Source: Gaiellales bacterium
GTDB lineage: Bacteria > Actinomycetota > Thermoleophilia > Gaiellales > JAICJC01
DNA length: 64,000 nt
Direction of reading: 5' to 3'
Assembly: GCA_036273515.1 (NCBI GenBank)
Contig: DASUHM010000044.1
Coordinates: 98,816 to 162,815, forward strand
A program made the position numbers and the translations under genes. Position 1 is the stretch's first letter; every line of letters begins with the position of its first letter. Shown one piece after another: positions 44,764-53,291 of the stretch. A model generated the notes under the pieces. That model worked only from the letters and a program-made list of their open reading frames with translations. It was not told where the DNA came from and ran no database searches.

Positions 44764-44798
44764 CGCACCAGGCGGGGTCAGACCCCTTTGGGTGCGTC
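44762..44798. repeat. GGGGTCAGACCCC palindrome overlapping two stop codons
   Basis: Core 44774-44786 with outer arms GACGCACC (44762-44769) and GGTGCGTC (44791-44798). It lies between convergent genes. The plus-strand TGA at 44761 abuts it, and the minus-strand TGA of glpD is inside the core. It may serve as a bidirectional terminator. Confidence 0.75.
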
Positions 44799-46376
44799 GA
44801 GCACCGCGGTGTAGCGGGCGCGGGCGGTGGCGTCGTCGGGGGCGCCCTCCGCGGCGGCCTCGGCATCGCGCAGGCGCAGGTAGCGGGCCAGCTCGTCCGC
44901 CGCCCGCGCGTCCGACCAGCCCAGCGCCGATCCGACGAGCGGGGCGATCGCGGCGGCGGCGGCCCGGCCGCGGTCGGGCACCTCGATCGAGACGCGCAGC
45001 CGACGGGTGAGGACGTCGTCCAGGTCGAGGGCGCCCTCGTGCGTGCAGGCGTGGACGGCGTCGGCCGCGCGATGGCGGGTGCCGGCGATCGGCCCGGCCA
45101 GCGCCGCCTCGGCGGCGACGAGGGCGTCGACCTCGCCGGCGGCGTCGACCAGCGGCACCTCGTGCGTACGTGACGGCCGGACGCCGCCCAGGTCGCCGGC
45201 GGCCGCATCGACGGCATCGCGGGCCATCACCCGGTAGGTCGTGTACTTGCCGCCGGCGATCGCCGTCAGGCCCGGCAGCGGCGCGAACAGGCGGTGCTCG
45301 CGGGAGAGCCGGGTCGTCGACGCCGTCCCCTCCGCGGCGACCAGCGGCCGCAGGCCGGCGTAGACGCCGCAGATCTGCGTCTTCTCGACGGGCCGGACGA
45401 GCACGCTGTTCACCTTCGCGAGCACGTAGTCGACGTCGGCCCGGTTGGCGACGGGCGTGTCCGGCTCGCCGTCCCACTCGGTGTCGGTGTCGCCCAGCAG
45501 CCAGTGATCCCGGCCCCACGGGATGGCGTGGAAGATGCTCTTCTCGGTGCGCATGAAGAGCCCGGTCTCCATCCGGATGGCGGACCGCGGCACGAGCACG
45601 TGGATGCCCTTGGACGGCCGCAGCGCATGCTGCGGGCGCCCGGTCGCGAGCTCGAGCACGCGGTCGGTGGCGACGCCGACCGCGACGAGCGTGTGCCGGG
45701 CGCGGACGTCGAGCTCGCCGCCGCCCAGGCCGTCGCGCACGTGTGCGCCGACGACCCGGCCGGCCTCGTCGCGGGCAAAGCCGGTGACCGTCGCGCGGGT
45801 CGCGATCGCGGCGCCGTGGCCGGCCGCGGTGCGGGCGACGTGCACGGCAAAACGGGCGTCGTCCTCCTGCGCGTCGTGGAACCGCACCGCGCCGACGAGC
45901 GAGTCGGGACGCAGGGCCGGCGCCGAGCGCAGCGCTGCCCGCTTCGAGAGATGCTGCGTGCGGGGCACGTGGCGGGCGCCGCCCATCGTGTCGTAGAGCA
46001 GGAGGCCGGCGCCCATGTAGGGCCGTTCCCACACCCGATGCCGGAGCGGGAAGAGGAACGGCACCGGCCGGACGAGGTGCGGGGCGAGCTTCGTCAGCAG
46101 CAGGCGGCGCTCGCGCAACGCCTCGCGGACGAGTCCGAAGTCGCGCATCTCCAGGTAGCGCAGGCCGCCGTGGATGAGCTTGCTCGAGCGGCTGGAGGTG
46201 CCGACGGCGATGTCGTGCGCCTCGACGAGGGCGACCGACAGGCCGCGCGTGGCCGCGTCCAGGGCGATGCCGACGCCGGTGATCCCACCGCCGACGACGA
46301 GCAGGTCGAACCGCTCGCTCCGCATCCGCTCGAGCGCCGCGGCCCGGGCGGCCGGGCCGAGCGCCGTCTCGCTCAC
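44778..46376 (-). CDS. glpD: glycerol-3-phosphate dehydrogenase (FAD, GlpD type)
   Basis: 532 residues, GTG start overlapping the kinase stop. FAD fingerprint LLVVGGGITGVGIALDAATR, the GlpD motif SSRSSKLIHGGLRYLE, GIHVLVPRSAI, and IAGGKYTTYRVMARDAVD before the C-terminal DAO_C domain. Oxidises glycerol-3-phosphate to dihydroxyacetone phosphate, passing electrons to the quinone pool at the membrane. The last three residues and stop (K-G-V-TGA) come from a palindromic repeat, so the native C-terminus may be slightly altered. Confidence 0.95.
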   Translation of the reverse strand: MSETALGPAARAAALERMRSERFDLLVVGGGITGVGIALDAATRGLSVALVEAHDIAVGTSSRSSKLIHGGLRYLEMRDFGLVREALRERRLLLTKLAPHLVRPVPFLFPLRHRVWERPYMGAGLLLYDTMGGARHVPRTQHLSKRAALRSAPALRPDSLVGAVRFHDAQEDDARFAVHVARTAAGHGAAIATRATVTGFARDEAGRVVGAHVRDGLGGGELDVRARHTLVAVGVATDRVLELATGRPQHALRPSKGIHVLVPRSAIRMETGLFMRTEKSIFHAIPWGRDHWLLGDTDTEWDGEPDTPVANRADVDYVLAKVNSVLVRPVEKTQICGVYAGLRPLVAAEGTASTTRLSREHRLFAPLPGLTAIAGGKYTTYRVMARDAVDAAAGDLGGVRPSRTHEVPLVDAAGEVDALVAAEAALAGPIAGTRHRAADAVHACTHEGALDLDDVLTRRLRVSIEVPDRGRAAAAAIAPLVGSALGWSDARAADELARYLRLRDAEAAAEGAPDDATARARYTAVLDAPKGV

Positions 46377-47839
46377 CCCGCCTCCGGCCGCATGTGCACC
46401 TCGAGCGCGTCGCGCCAGCGTGCCCGCTCGCGCTCGCGGGCGTCGGCCGGGAGGGCCGGCTCGACGCGATGGGCGACGGCATGCCCCGCCGCGCCGGGAT
46501 CGAGCGCGCCCACGGACGCCGCCGCAAGCGTCGCGATCCCGCGCGCCGTCGCCTCCAGGTCGGTGGCCACGTCGAGCACCCGTCCGGAGAGATCGGCCAC
46601 GGCCTGCAAGAGCGTCCGGTCGGCCGCGAGCCCACCGCCGACGCGCAGAACATCGATCCCACCGGACGCCTCCTGGGCGGCGAGGGCATCGGCGATCTGG
46701 TGGGCGACGCCGGCGACCCAGGCGGCGGCGAGGTCGGCAGCCGTGGTCGCGCTGCTCGCCCCGACGACGGTGACGCGATCGACGCCGTGCCAGTGCGGCG
46801 TGCCCAGGCCGGCCGGGGCGGGCACGACCACGGGGTGCGGCTCGCGCCAATTGGGGGTTTGCGTGCGCCAATTGGCGTCGACCAGCCCGCTGCCGCGCAG
46901 CACGCCGAGCGCGTTGCCCGCATTGGCGCCGAAGGCCTCGAGCGCGTAGGTGCGGCCCTCCCGGGCGGTCTGCCAGGCGACCGTCGCGAGCACGCCCTCG
47001 GCCGGGTCGGGCCGCTCGCCGCCGGCGTTCTTCCACACGAAGGCTCCGGTGCCGAGCGTCATCGCGGCCATGCGCGGCGCAGTGCAGCCCTGGCCGTAGA
47101 GGGCCGCCTGCTGGTCGCCGAGCATCGCCGCCACCGGCGCCTCGAACCCGGCCACGCCGGCCGCCGTCACGAGGCCCGAGCCGTCCGAGTCGCGCACCTC
47201 CGGGAGCAGCGCCGCGGGCACCCCGAAGAGATCGAGCAGGCCGTCGTCCCAGGCCATCGTCTCGACGTCGAGCAGGAGGCTGCGGCAGGCGTTCGACGGC
47301 TCGGTGACACGCCCGGCGCCGCCCGAGAGGTGCCAGGCAAGCCAGCAGGCGACGTCGCCGAAGGCAAGCTCGCCGGCCTCCGCCCGCGCGAGCAGCGCCG
47401 GGTCGCGGCCGAACAGCCAGGCCAGCTTCGGCGCCGAGAACGTCGGGTCGAGCGCGAGCCCCGTGACCGGGCCGATCCGCTCCGCCGCCGGCTGCGGCGC
47501 GAGCGCGCGGCAGAGATCCTCGGCCCGCTGATCCTGCCAGCTCACGACCGGGGTGACCGCCCGTCCCGTGTCGCACTCCCAGAGGACGAAGGTCTCGGTC
47601 TGGTTGGCGATCCCGATCGCGGCCACCTCGCCTTCGCAGGCAGCGCGCGTCTCGGCGATCGCGGCCAGCGCCCCGGCGAGCAGATCGTCTGGATCGTGCT
47701 CGACCATGCCCGGGCCGGGCCGGGCCGTCTCGACCCGCGAGACCGCGGTCGCCACCTGCTCCATCCGCGCGTCGTAGGCGACGCAGCGGGTGCTCGAGCT
47801 GCCCTGGTCGAGGGCGAGGGTCACGGTCGGCGCGGCCAC
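46373..47839 (-). CDS. glpK: glycerol kinase-type FGGY kinase
   Basis: 488 residues from GTG 47839. LALDQGSSSTRCVAYDA at the start, IGIANQTETFVLWE, VSWQDQRAEDLC, MLGDQQAALYGQGC, and LRVGGGLAADRTLLQAVADL at the end give the FGGY/GlpK pattern (about 500 residues usual). It converts glycerol to glycerol-3-phosphate for the coupled GlpD. A paired CCAATTGG repeat lies within the coding region at 46846-46876 (residues near 322-332), adding or replacing a short loop. No GlpF facilitator is adjacent. Confidence 0.9.
   Translation of the reverse strand: MAAPTVTLALDQGSSSTRCVAYDARMEQVATAVSRVETARPGPGMVEHDPDDLLAGALAAIAETRAACEGEVAAIGIANQTETFVLWECDTGRAVTPVVSWQDQRAEDLCRALAPQPAAERIGPVTGLALDPTFSAPKLAWLFGRDPALLARAEAGELAFGDVACWLAWHLSGGAGRVTEPSNACRSLLLDVETMAWDDGLLDLFGVPAALLPEVRDSDGSGLVTAAGVAGFEAPVAAMLGDQQAALYGQGCTAPRMAAMTLGTGAFVWKNAGGERPDPAEGVLATVAWQTAREGRTYALEAFGANAGNALGVLRGSGLVDANWRTQTPNWREPHPVVVPAPAGLGTPHWHGVDRVTVVGASSATTAADLAAAWVAGVAHQIADALAAQEASGGIDVLRVGGGLAADRTLLQAVADLSGRVLDVATDLEATARGIATLAAASVGALDPGAAGHAVAHRVEPALPADARERERARWRDALEVHMRPEAG
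46846..46876. repeat. paired GCCAATTGG motifs in glpK
   Basis: GCCAATTGG (46846-46854) and the palindrome GCCAATTGGC (46867-46876), 21 bases apart, encode two similar NWR-type peptides in a loop. Compare 36397-36428. Confidence 0.5.
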
Positions 47840-47857
47840 GCGCGGGACCGTAACGGC

Positions 47858-49020
47858 TCAGCCGCGCACGCGCAGGTGCTCGGGGTCGTAGAGGACGTCG
47901 GCGGCGACCTCGGCGGCGACCGGCTCGCCCAGCACCTCGACCTCGACCGCCGCGCCCTCGGCCAGGTCGGCCGGCAGGTAGGCGTAGGCGATGTTGCGCT
48001 TGACCGTGAAGCCGTAGGCGCAGCTGCGCGCCCGCCCGACGGTGCGGCCGTCGACCCGCACCGCCTCGCCGCCGTAGAGCGGCAGGTAGCCGTCGCCGCC
48101 GACGAGCAGCGTGCGCAGTGCGCGGGTGCGGCCGTTGGCGGCGGCCTCCGCGAGCGCCTCGCGGCCGTTGAACTCGCCCTTGTGGAGCGCGACGCAGAAG
48201 CCCAGGCCGGCGTCGTACGGCGTGTCGCCGGCCGAGATGTCGGTGCCCATGTAGCGGTATCACTTCTCCATCCGCAGCGACTCGAGCACGCGGTAGCCGC
48301 CCGGCTCGATGCCGTGCTCGCGGCCCGCGGTCACGAGCGCGTCCCAGACCTGGACGGCCCATTCCGGCGCGACGTAGAGCTCGAAGCCGAGCTCGCCGAC
48401 GTAGGTGATCCGCTGGGTCAGCACCGGCGCCGGCCGGACCGCGATCTCGAGCGCCTGGCGGAACGGCAGCGCATCGCCGGAGACGTCGTCGTCCGTGCAT
48501 GTGGCGAGCACGTCGCGCGCCCGCGGCCCCCAGATCCCGATCACGGCCAGCTCGGCGCTCGCCTCGCGCAGGCTGACCCGCTCGCCGTCGCGCCGGTTCA
48601 GCCGCAGCCAGCCGAGGTCGGAGTCGACCACGCCCGCCCCGGTGACGACGCGGAAGCGCTCGTCGCCGAGCCGGGTGACCGTCACGTCGGCCACGATGCC
48701 GCCGTGGCGGTCGCACCACTGTGTGTAGACGACGCTTCCGGGCAGGCGGTCGATACGGTTCGTGCACACCCGGTCGAGCAGGCGCAACGCGTCCGGCCCC
48801 TCCACCTCGATCTTGCCGAACGAGGTCATGTCGATGATCCCGACCCGCTCGCGGAACGCCTCGTGCTCGACGGCGAGGCGGGCGAGCTCCGGCGGCCGCG
48901 TCCAGCCGTAGGCACGCTGGTCCTCCCCCGCCCGCCGCCACGCCTGCCCGGGCCGGTAGTAGTCGGGCCGCTCCCAGCCATTCTTCGCGCCGTAGCCGGC
49001 CAGAGGCTGCGGAACCGGAT
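47858..49020 (-). pseudogene. GcvT-domain (dimethylglycine dehydrogenase-like) gene, truncated and with in-frame TGA
   Basis: The reading frame from about 49020 begins PVPQPLAGYGAKNGWERPDYY and continues with the folate-binding GcvT domain (MTSFGKIEVEGPDALRLLDR, VYTQWCDRHGGIVADVTV). It reaches ESLRMEK, meets TGA at 48262-48260, and resumes in the same frame with YRYMGTDIS and the C-terminal barrel to 47858. Intact homologues read EKGYRYWGTDIS, so the TGA stands where Gly is expected. The N-terminal FAD half of these roughly 800-residue proteins is absent. Family function: oxidative demethylation of glycine-type amines with transfer of C1 to tetrahydrofolate. Confidence 0.75.
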
Positions 49021-49210
49021 CGCGCGGGCGCGCCTTTGGGGACTCATGTCGAAGCACGGCTGGACGCTCTGGGCGTCGATCCAGGACGGCGTCTCGGACA
49101 TCGACTTCGACTTCTGGTCGTGGGGGATCGAAAAGTACGAGCGCGCCGTCGCCGAGTTCGATGGGCGCGACTTCGACCGGCTGCTCGACGAGGTCGTCCG
49201 GGAGGACTAA
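49007..49210 (+). pseudogene. 3' remnant of a choline-kinase/APH-like gene
   Basis: About 65 codons end at TAA 49208-49210: RARLWGLMSKHGWTLWASIQ, then DIDFDFWSWGIEKYERAVAEF. This matches the C-terminal end of choline/ethanolamine-kinase-type phosphotransferases. The catalytic lobe is absent because the open frame upstream is antisense to the GcvT relic. It may be expressed as a 54-residue peptide from ATG 49046, but is most simply a deletion scar. Confidence 0.65.
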
Positions 49211-50463
49211 CCGGCCCGGACGTCGCCCTGGCGGTGGATCGGGATCGCGAAGCGCACGGAGGTGCCGCCCCCGGGCGCCGACTCGATCGAGAAGGTGCCG
49301 CCGGCGACGCGGACGCGCTCGATGGTCGCGTCGAGGCCGAGGTGGAGCCGCATGCCCAGCCGGCCGGTGGCGCGCTCGATCCCGCCGGCGTCGAAGCCGA
49401 CGCCGTCGTCGGTCAGCGTGCAGACGACGGCGGAGCGCTCCTCGTGCAGGTCGAGCTCGACCCGGTGCGCCCGGGCGTGCTTGCGGACGTTTGCCATCAG
49501 CTCGCGGATGGTGCGGTAGGTGAGGATCTCGATCTCGGGGGAGTAGCGGCGCAGCGAGACGTCGACGCGGCGCTCGAGATCGCACTCGGCGGCGACCTCG
49601 GCGACGAGGTCGGTGACCGCCGGCCCGAGGCCCTGCGCGTCCAGCAGCGGCGGCCGCAGCTCGAAGCTCATCCGGCGCACGCGGTCGACCGCCTCCGACA
49701 GCGTTGCCCGCGCCCGGGCCATGCTCTCGACCGCCCCGCCGGGGTCGTCGCGGTCGATCGTCGCCTGGCAGGCGTCCATGCCGACGAGCGCCGCCACCAT
49801 CACCTGCACCGTGTCGTCGTGGAGCTCGACGGCGATCCGCTGGCGCTCGGCCTCCTCGGCCCGCAGCATCGAGCCGAGCAGCGAGCGGCGCCGCTTCTCG
49901 CTGGCCTCGAGCGCCCGCTGGGTGCGTAGCGCGCTCGAGCGGGCGGCCTCGGCGTCGCGGCGGCTCTCGCGCTCGGCCACGAGCAGGCGCTCGCGCTCGA
50001 TCGCGTACTGCACGGCCCGGGCGACCAGGTCGCGGCTGGCCCGCCCCTTCAGCAGGTAGTCGCTGGCGCCGGCGCCGAGCGCCTCGAGGGCGAGCTCCTC
50101 GTCCTCGCGCCCGGCCAGCACCAAAATGGGCAGCTCGGACGCGCCCGCCCGCAGCCGTGCCAGCGTCTCGAGCCCGTTCGAGTCGGGCAGGGAGAGGTCG
50201 GCCAGGACTGCGTCGGTCGGCGAGGTCGCGAGGTGGGCGAGCGCCGTGCTCAGCCGGCCGGCGACCGCGACCTCGAAGCCGGCGCCGAACTCGTGCAGCT
50301 GGCGCTGGAGCTGGCGGCCGGCAACCTCGTCCGGGTCGACCAGGAGCACGCGAACCCGGCCGGGGGCGGAGTCGGCGGCGGTCTCGCCGATGCGGCGGGC
50401 GGAGACGACCGGGTCGCGCCCCGGCAGCGGAGGCCTGGCGTCTTCGGTTGTCGTCCCGCCCAC
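49207..50463 (-). CDS. response regulator-histidine kinase hybrid (NarL/DesK-type sensor)
   Basis: 418 residues from GTG 50463. Receiver domain at about 38-155 (VLLVDPDEVAGRQL, phospho-acceptor in AVLADLSLPDSNGLE, GASDYLLKG). A coiled coil follows, then HisKA_3 with the phosphorylated His in ERQRIAVELHDDTVQVM, and HATPase_c with the N box ELMANVRKHARA and DDGVGFD. There is no membrane segment, so it senses a cytoplasmic or relayed signal. No cognate DNA-binding regulator is adjacent. Its stop overlaps the choline-kinase relic by four bases. Confidence 0.93.
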   Translation of the reverse strand: MGGTTTEDARPPLPGRDPVVSARRIGETAADSAPGRVRVLLVDPDEVAGRQLQRQLHEFGAGFEVAVAGRLSTALAHLATSPTDAVLADLSLPDSNGLETLARLRAGASELPILVLAGREDEELALEALGAGASDYLLKGRASRDLVARAVQYAIERERLLVAERESRRDAEAARSSALRTQRALEASEKRRRSLLGSMLRAEEAERQRIAVELHDDTVQVMVAALVGMDACQATIDRDDPGGAVESMARARATLSEAVDRVRRMSFELRPPLLDAQGLGPAVTDLVAEVAAECDLERRVDVSLRRYSPEIEILTYRTIRELMANVRKHARAHRVELDLHEERSAVVCTLTDDGVGFDAGGIERATGRLGMRLHLGLDATIERVRVAGGTFSIESAPGGGTSVRFAIPIHRQGDVRAG

Positions 50464-50609
50464 GGTCAAAGATGCTAGATCGCCGCGCGGACGCCGACCC
50501 TCCCCGAATCGGCGTACGCGGCCTCCGCCACCTGGGGGGTTTTTCCAGGGTTTTCCGGTCGAGACCATGCGGCTCGCGCGACCGCTCCGATCAGCGAGCA
50601 TGCATCCCG

Positions 50610-51890
50610 ATGCTCCGGCAGGGAACCCGCATCGTGACCGTGATGGTGCTCGTCGAGATCCTCACCAGCCTCGCGCTGGGGGCGACGGCGACCGCGCTCG
50701 GCTGGCAGGCCTACGAGCGCCGGCATGATCCGCTCGTCCTGGGGCTGCTGGGCCTGGCCGAGTTCGTGCCCGCCGTGCTGCTGGCGCTGCCGGCGGGCCA
50801 CGTCATCGACCACCACGACCGCCGCCTCGTCGCGGGGCTCGGCCTGGCCTGGGGAACGGCGATCGCCATCGTCCTCGCGATCGATGCGGCGGCCGGCGAC
50901 ACGGCCGTGTGGCCGCTCTACGCGCTCGCGTTCGCCTGGGGCGTCGGCAACGCCTTCGTCGGCCCGACGCTCGGCCCGCTGCTGGCCGCGGGAGTCGCCG
51001 CCGAGAACCTCTCGCGGATGTTCGCGATGGTCACGTCGGCGGGGCAGGCGGCGATGATCGCCGGCCCCGCGATCGGCGGCATCACCCAGGCCATCGGCGC
51101 GCCGGCGCCCTATCTGTTCGCGGCCGCCTTCTCGGGCGCCGCGGCGATCCTCCTGCCGCTCGTGCCGCGCGCGATCGGCGTCGCCCACGTCGGCGATCAC
51201 GAGCCGCAGCTGGCCGACGTGCTCGACGGCGTGCGCCTGATACTCCGCAGCCGGCCCCTGCTCGGGGCGATCTCGCTCGACCTGATGGCGGTGCTGTTCG
51301 GCGGCGCGACGGCGCTTCTGCCCGTGTTCGCCCGCGACATCCTCCACGTCGGCGCGGCCGGGAACGGGATCCTGCGGGCGGCGCCCGGGGTGGGCGCGGT
51401 CGTCGTCGGCGCGCTCATCTCGGCCCGGCCGATCCAGCGCCGCGTCGGGGCGACGCTGTTCGCGGTCGTCGCCCTCTTCGGCTTCTTCACGATCGTGTTC
51501 GGCGTCTCCACGAGCTTCGTGCTCTCGCTGTTCGCCCTGGCCGCGCTGGCCGGCGCCGACATGGTCAGCATGGTCGTGCGCAGCACGCTCTCGCCCCTGC
51601 TCACGCCGCCTGCGCTGCGAGGCCGGGTCAGCGCCGTCGAGCGGGTGTTCATCGGCGCGTCGAACGAGCTCGGCGCGTTCGAGTCAGGGGTGGCCGCGGC
51701 GCTCATCGGGGCGGTGCCGGCGGTCGTCCTCGGCGGGGCGGCGTCGATCGCGGTCGCCGGCGTCTGGGCGTGGCGGTTCCCCGAGCTACGCCGCATCGAC
51801 CGCTTCGACGAGCTCAGCCCCGAGCCGGCCGCGCTCGAGGGGCTGCGGATGAGGACGGCCCCCGCCCCCGACGGGAGCCGTCCCCCGTGA
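50610..51890 (+). CDS. MFS exporter (EntS-like MFS_3 family)
   Basis: 426 residues with about 12 hydrophobic helices. GLLGLAEFVPAVLLALPAGH, then DRRLVAGLGLAWG, and the second-half PPALRGRVSAVERVFIGASNELGAFE are the conserved blocks of the enterobactin-exporter-like MFS_3 family. The start is uncertain: ATG 50610 gives MLRQGTRIVTVMVLV, GTG 50634 is slightly shorter. Substrate unknown. The 146 bases to the divergent kinase gene probably hold both promoters. Confidence 0.82.
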   Translation: MLRQGTRIVTVMVLVEILTSLALGATATALGWQAYERRHDPLVLGLLGLAEFVPAVLLALPAGHVIDHHDRRLVAGLGLAWGTAIAIVLAIDAAAGDTAVWPLYALAFAWGVGNAFVGPTLGPLLAAGVAAENLSRMFAMVTSAGQAAMIAGPAIGGITQAIGAPAPYLFAAAFSGAAAILLPLVPRAIGVAHVGDHEPQLADVLDGVRLILRSRPLLGAISLDLMAVLFGGATALLPVFARDILHVGAAGNGILRAAPGVGAVVVGALISARPIQRRVGATLFAVVALFGFFTIVFGVSTSFVLSLFALAALAGADMVSMVVRSTLSPLLTPPALRGRVSAVERVFIGASNELGAFESGVAAALIGAVPAVVLGGAASIAVAGVWAWRFPELRRIDRFDELSPEPAALEGLRMRTAPAPDGSRPP

Positions 51891-51897
51891 CGTGGGT

Positions 51898-52655
51898 CTA
51901 CGGCTGCACGAGCGCGACGCTGTAGTCGCGACCCCCTGCGACCTCCTCGCCACCGGTGACCCCGGTGACGCGCACCGGCTTCAGCCGGTCTGTCGTCGTG
52001 CCGTCGCCGAGCTGACCGAAGTCGTCGTCGCCCCACGCCCACACCGACCGGTCCTTCTCGATCGCGAGCGGATGCAGGCGGCCGGCGCCGATGTTGACCG
52101 CGTTCGCGATCCCCGGCACCCTGACCGGCATGAGCCGGTTCGTCTCCGTCCCGCCTCCGAGCCGGCCGTACTGATTCCAACCCCAGGCCCAGACGGAGCC
52201 GTCCGTCTCGATGGCGAGGCTGTGGTCGCGCCCGCCGGCGACGAACTTCACGTTCGTGAGTCCCTTGACCTGGACGGGGACATCGCTCTTCGCGGTGCTG
52301 CCGTCCCCGAGGCTCCCGAACTCGTTGTCGCCCCACGCCCAGACCGTCCCGTTGGCCTTCACCGCGAGCGTGTGATCGCGTGCACCGCCGATCCGGACGA
52401 CGCCCGTCAGGCTCTTGACCTGCACCGGGACGCTGCTCGACGTGGTCGTGCCGTTCCCGAGCTGGCCGAAGTTGTTCAGACCCCAGCACCACACGGTGCC
52501 GTCGCTCCGAAGCGCGATGCTCGAGTGTGCCCCGTCGCGACGTCGATGACGTTCGTGAGCCATTCACCTGAACCGGCGCGGGGCGGTTGGTCTTCGTCCC
52601 GTCTCCGACCTGCCCGTCGTTGTGGTGCCCCAGGCCCAGACGGTGCCGTTCTGCT
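51898..52655 (-). pseudogene. RCC1-repeat protein, frameshifted and 5' truncated
   Basis: From 52563 to 51898 one frame carries five RCC1 repeats ([40 protein letters not shown] and others). Upstream the repeat pattern continues but hops frame: NGTVWAWG, then HNDGQVGDGTKTNRPAPVQV, then [10 protein letters not shown], then [10 protein letters not shown]. At least three frameshifts fall between 52520 and 52650. No signal peptide or N-terminus remains before 52655. RCC1 propellers normally have seven repeats. The shorter frame from ATG 52563 might still be translated. Confidence 0.72.
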
Positions 52656-52670
52656 AGCCCCACCTCCCGC

Positions 52671-52698
52671 TTGACACGTTCTCGCTCTAGCCTACCAG
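52671..52698 (+). promoter_or_regulatory. sigma70-type promoter of the fae-like gene
   Basis: TTGACA (52671-52676), a 16-base spacer and TACCAG (52693-52698), 60 bases before the ATG. The TTGACACGTTC start equals that of the promoter at 5988. Confidence 0.5.
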
Positions 52699-52757
52699 CG
52701 TGTCTTGCGCCCGACGACCGGCGCTTCAGTACCGAGACCACGAACCTGGGAGGGTGG

Positions 52758-53291
52758 ATGGGCACGTCAGAACGCTCGCTCGACGGGGCGATCGGAGAGG
52801 GCTGGTCGGGCACCGACCCGGACGGGTGCCACGTGAACGTGATCCTCGCGCGCCGGGGCAGCGCGACCGCCGCCGCGCTGATGACGGCGTTCACGACCCC
52901 GCGCCAGGGGCACAGCCCGATCCTGGTCTGCGTCGGGCCGGACAAGGGTCACTACGAGCCGATCTGGCCGCCGACGGTGATGATGAACAAGTCGACGCTG
53001 GCCGGCGACCGCCACGCCAAGATCACCTACGGCGCGACCCAGCTCGGCGTCGGCCAGGGCGTCCTCGACGCCGTCGCCGACGACCTGCTCCCACCCACCG
53101 ACGAGACCATCGTGTTCGTGGCCGTGTGGATCGACACCGGCGCCGCCGACGAGACGGCGGTCCGCGAGGCCGCGCGGCGGGCGACGCGCAAGGCGGTCGG
53201 CATGGCCGTCACCGGCCGCGACCCGGCCGCCGCGCGCGACCTGGCCGACCGCCGCGACAGCCTGCGCAGCCCGTACTACTCGGGCAGCTGA
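52758..53291 (+). CDS. fae: formaldehyde-activating enzyme (Fae) homologue
   Basis: 177 residues from ATG 52758 with GGGAGGG upstream. The N-terminus GEGWSGTDPDGCHVNVILAR corresponds to the Fae GEALVGDGNEVAHIDL block with the catalytic His (residue 25 here) kept. Later PPTVMMNKSTL, then TYGATQLGVGQGVLDAVADD and VFVAVWIDTGAADE, follow the Fae pattern. Fae condenses formaldehyde with tetrahydromethanopterin. There are no other C1 or methanopterin genes in the window. Sequence is divergent, so a Fae-like protein with another carbonyl substrate is possible. Confidence 0.75.
   Translation: MGTSERSLDGAIGEGWSGTDPDGCHVNVILARRGSATAAALMTAFTTPRQGHSPILVCVGPDKGHYEPIWPPTVMMNKSTLAGDRHAKITYGATQLGVGQGVLDAVADDLLPPTDETIVFVAVWIDTGAADETAVREAARRATRKAVGMAVTGRDPAAARDLADRRDSLRSPYYSGS

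Noticed and set aside
48260..48262. TGA as a selenocysteine codon
   Set aside because: The position is a glycine in homologues, not cysteine; no selenium machinery or following hairpin seen, and the gene is already truncated.
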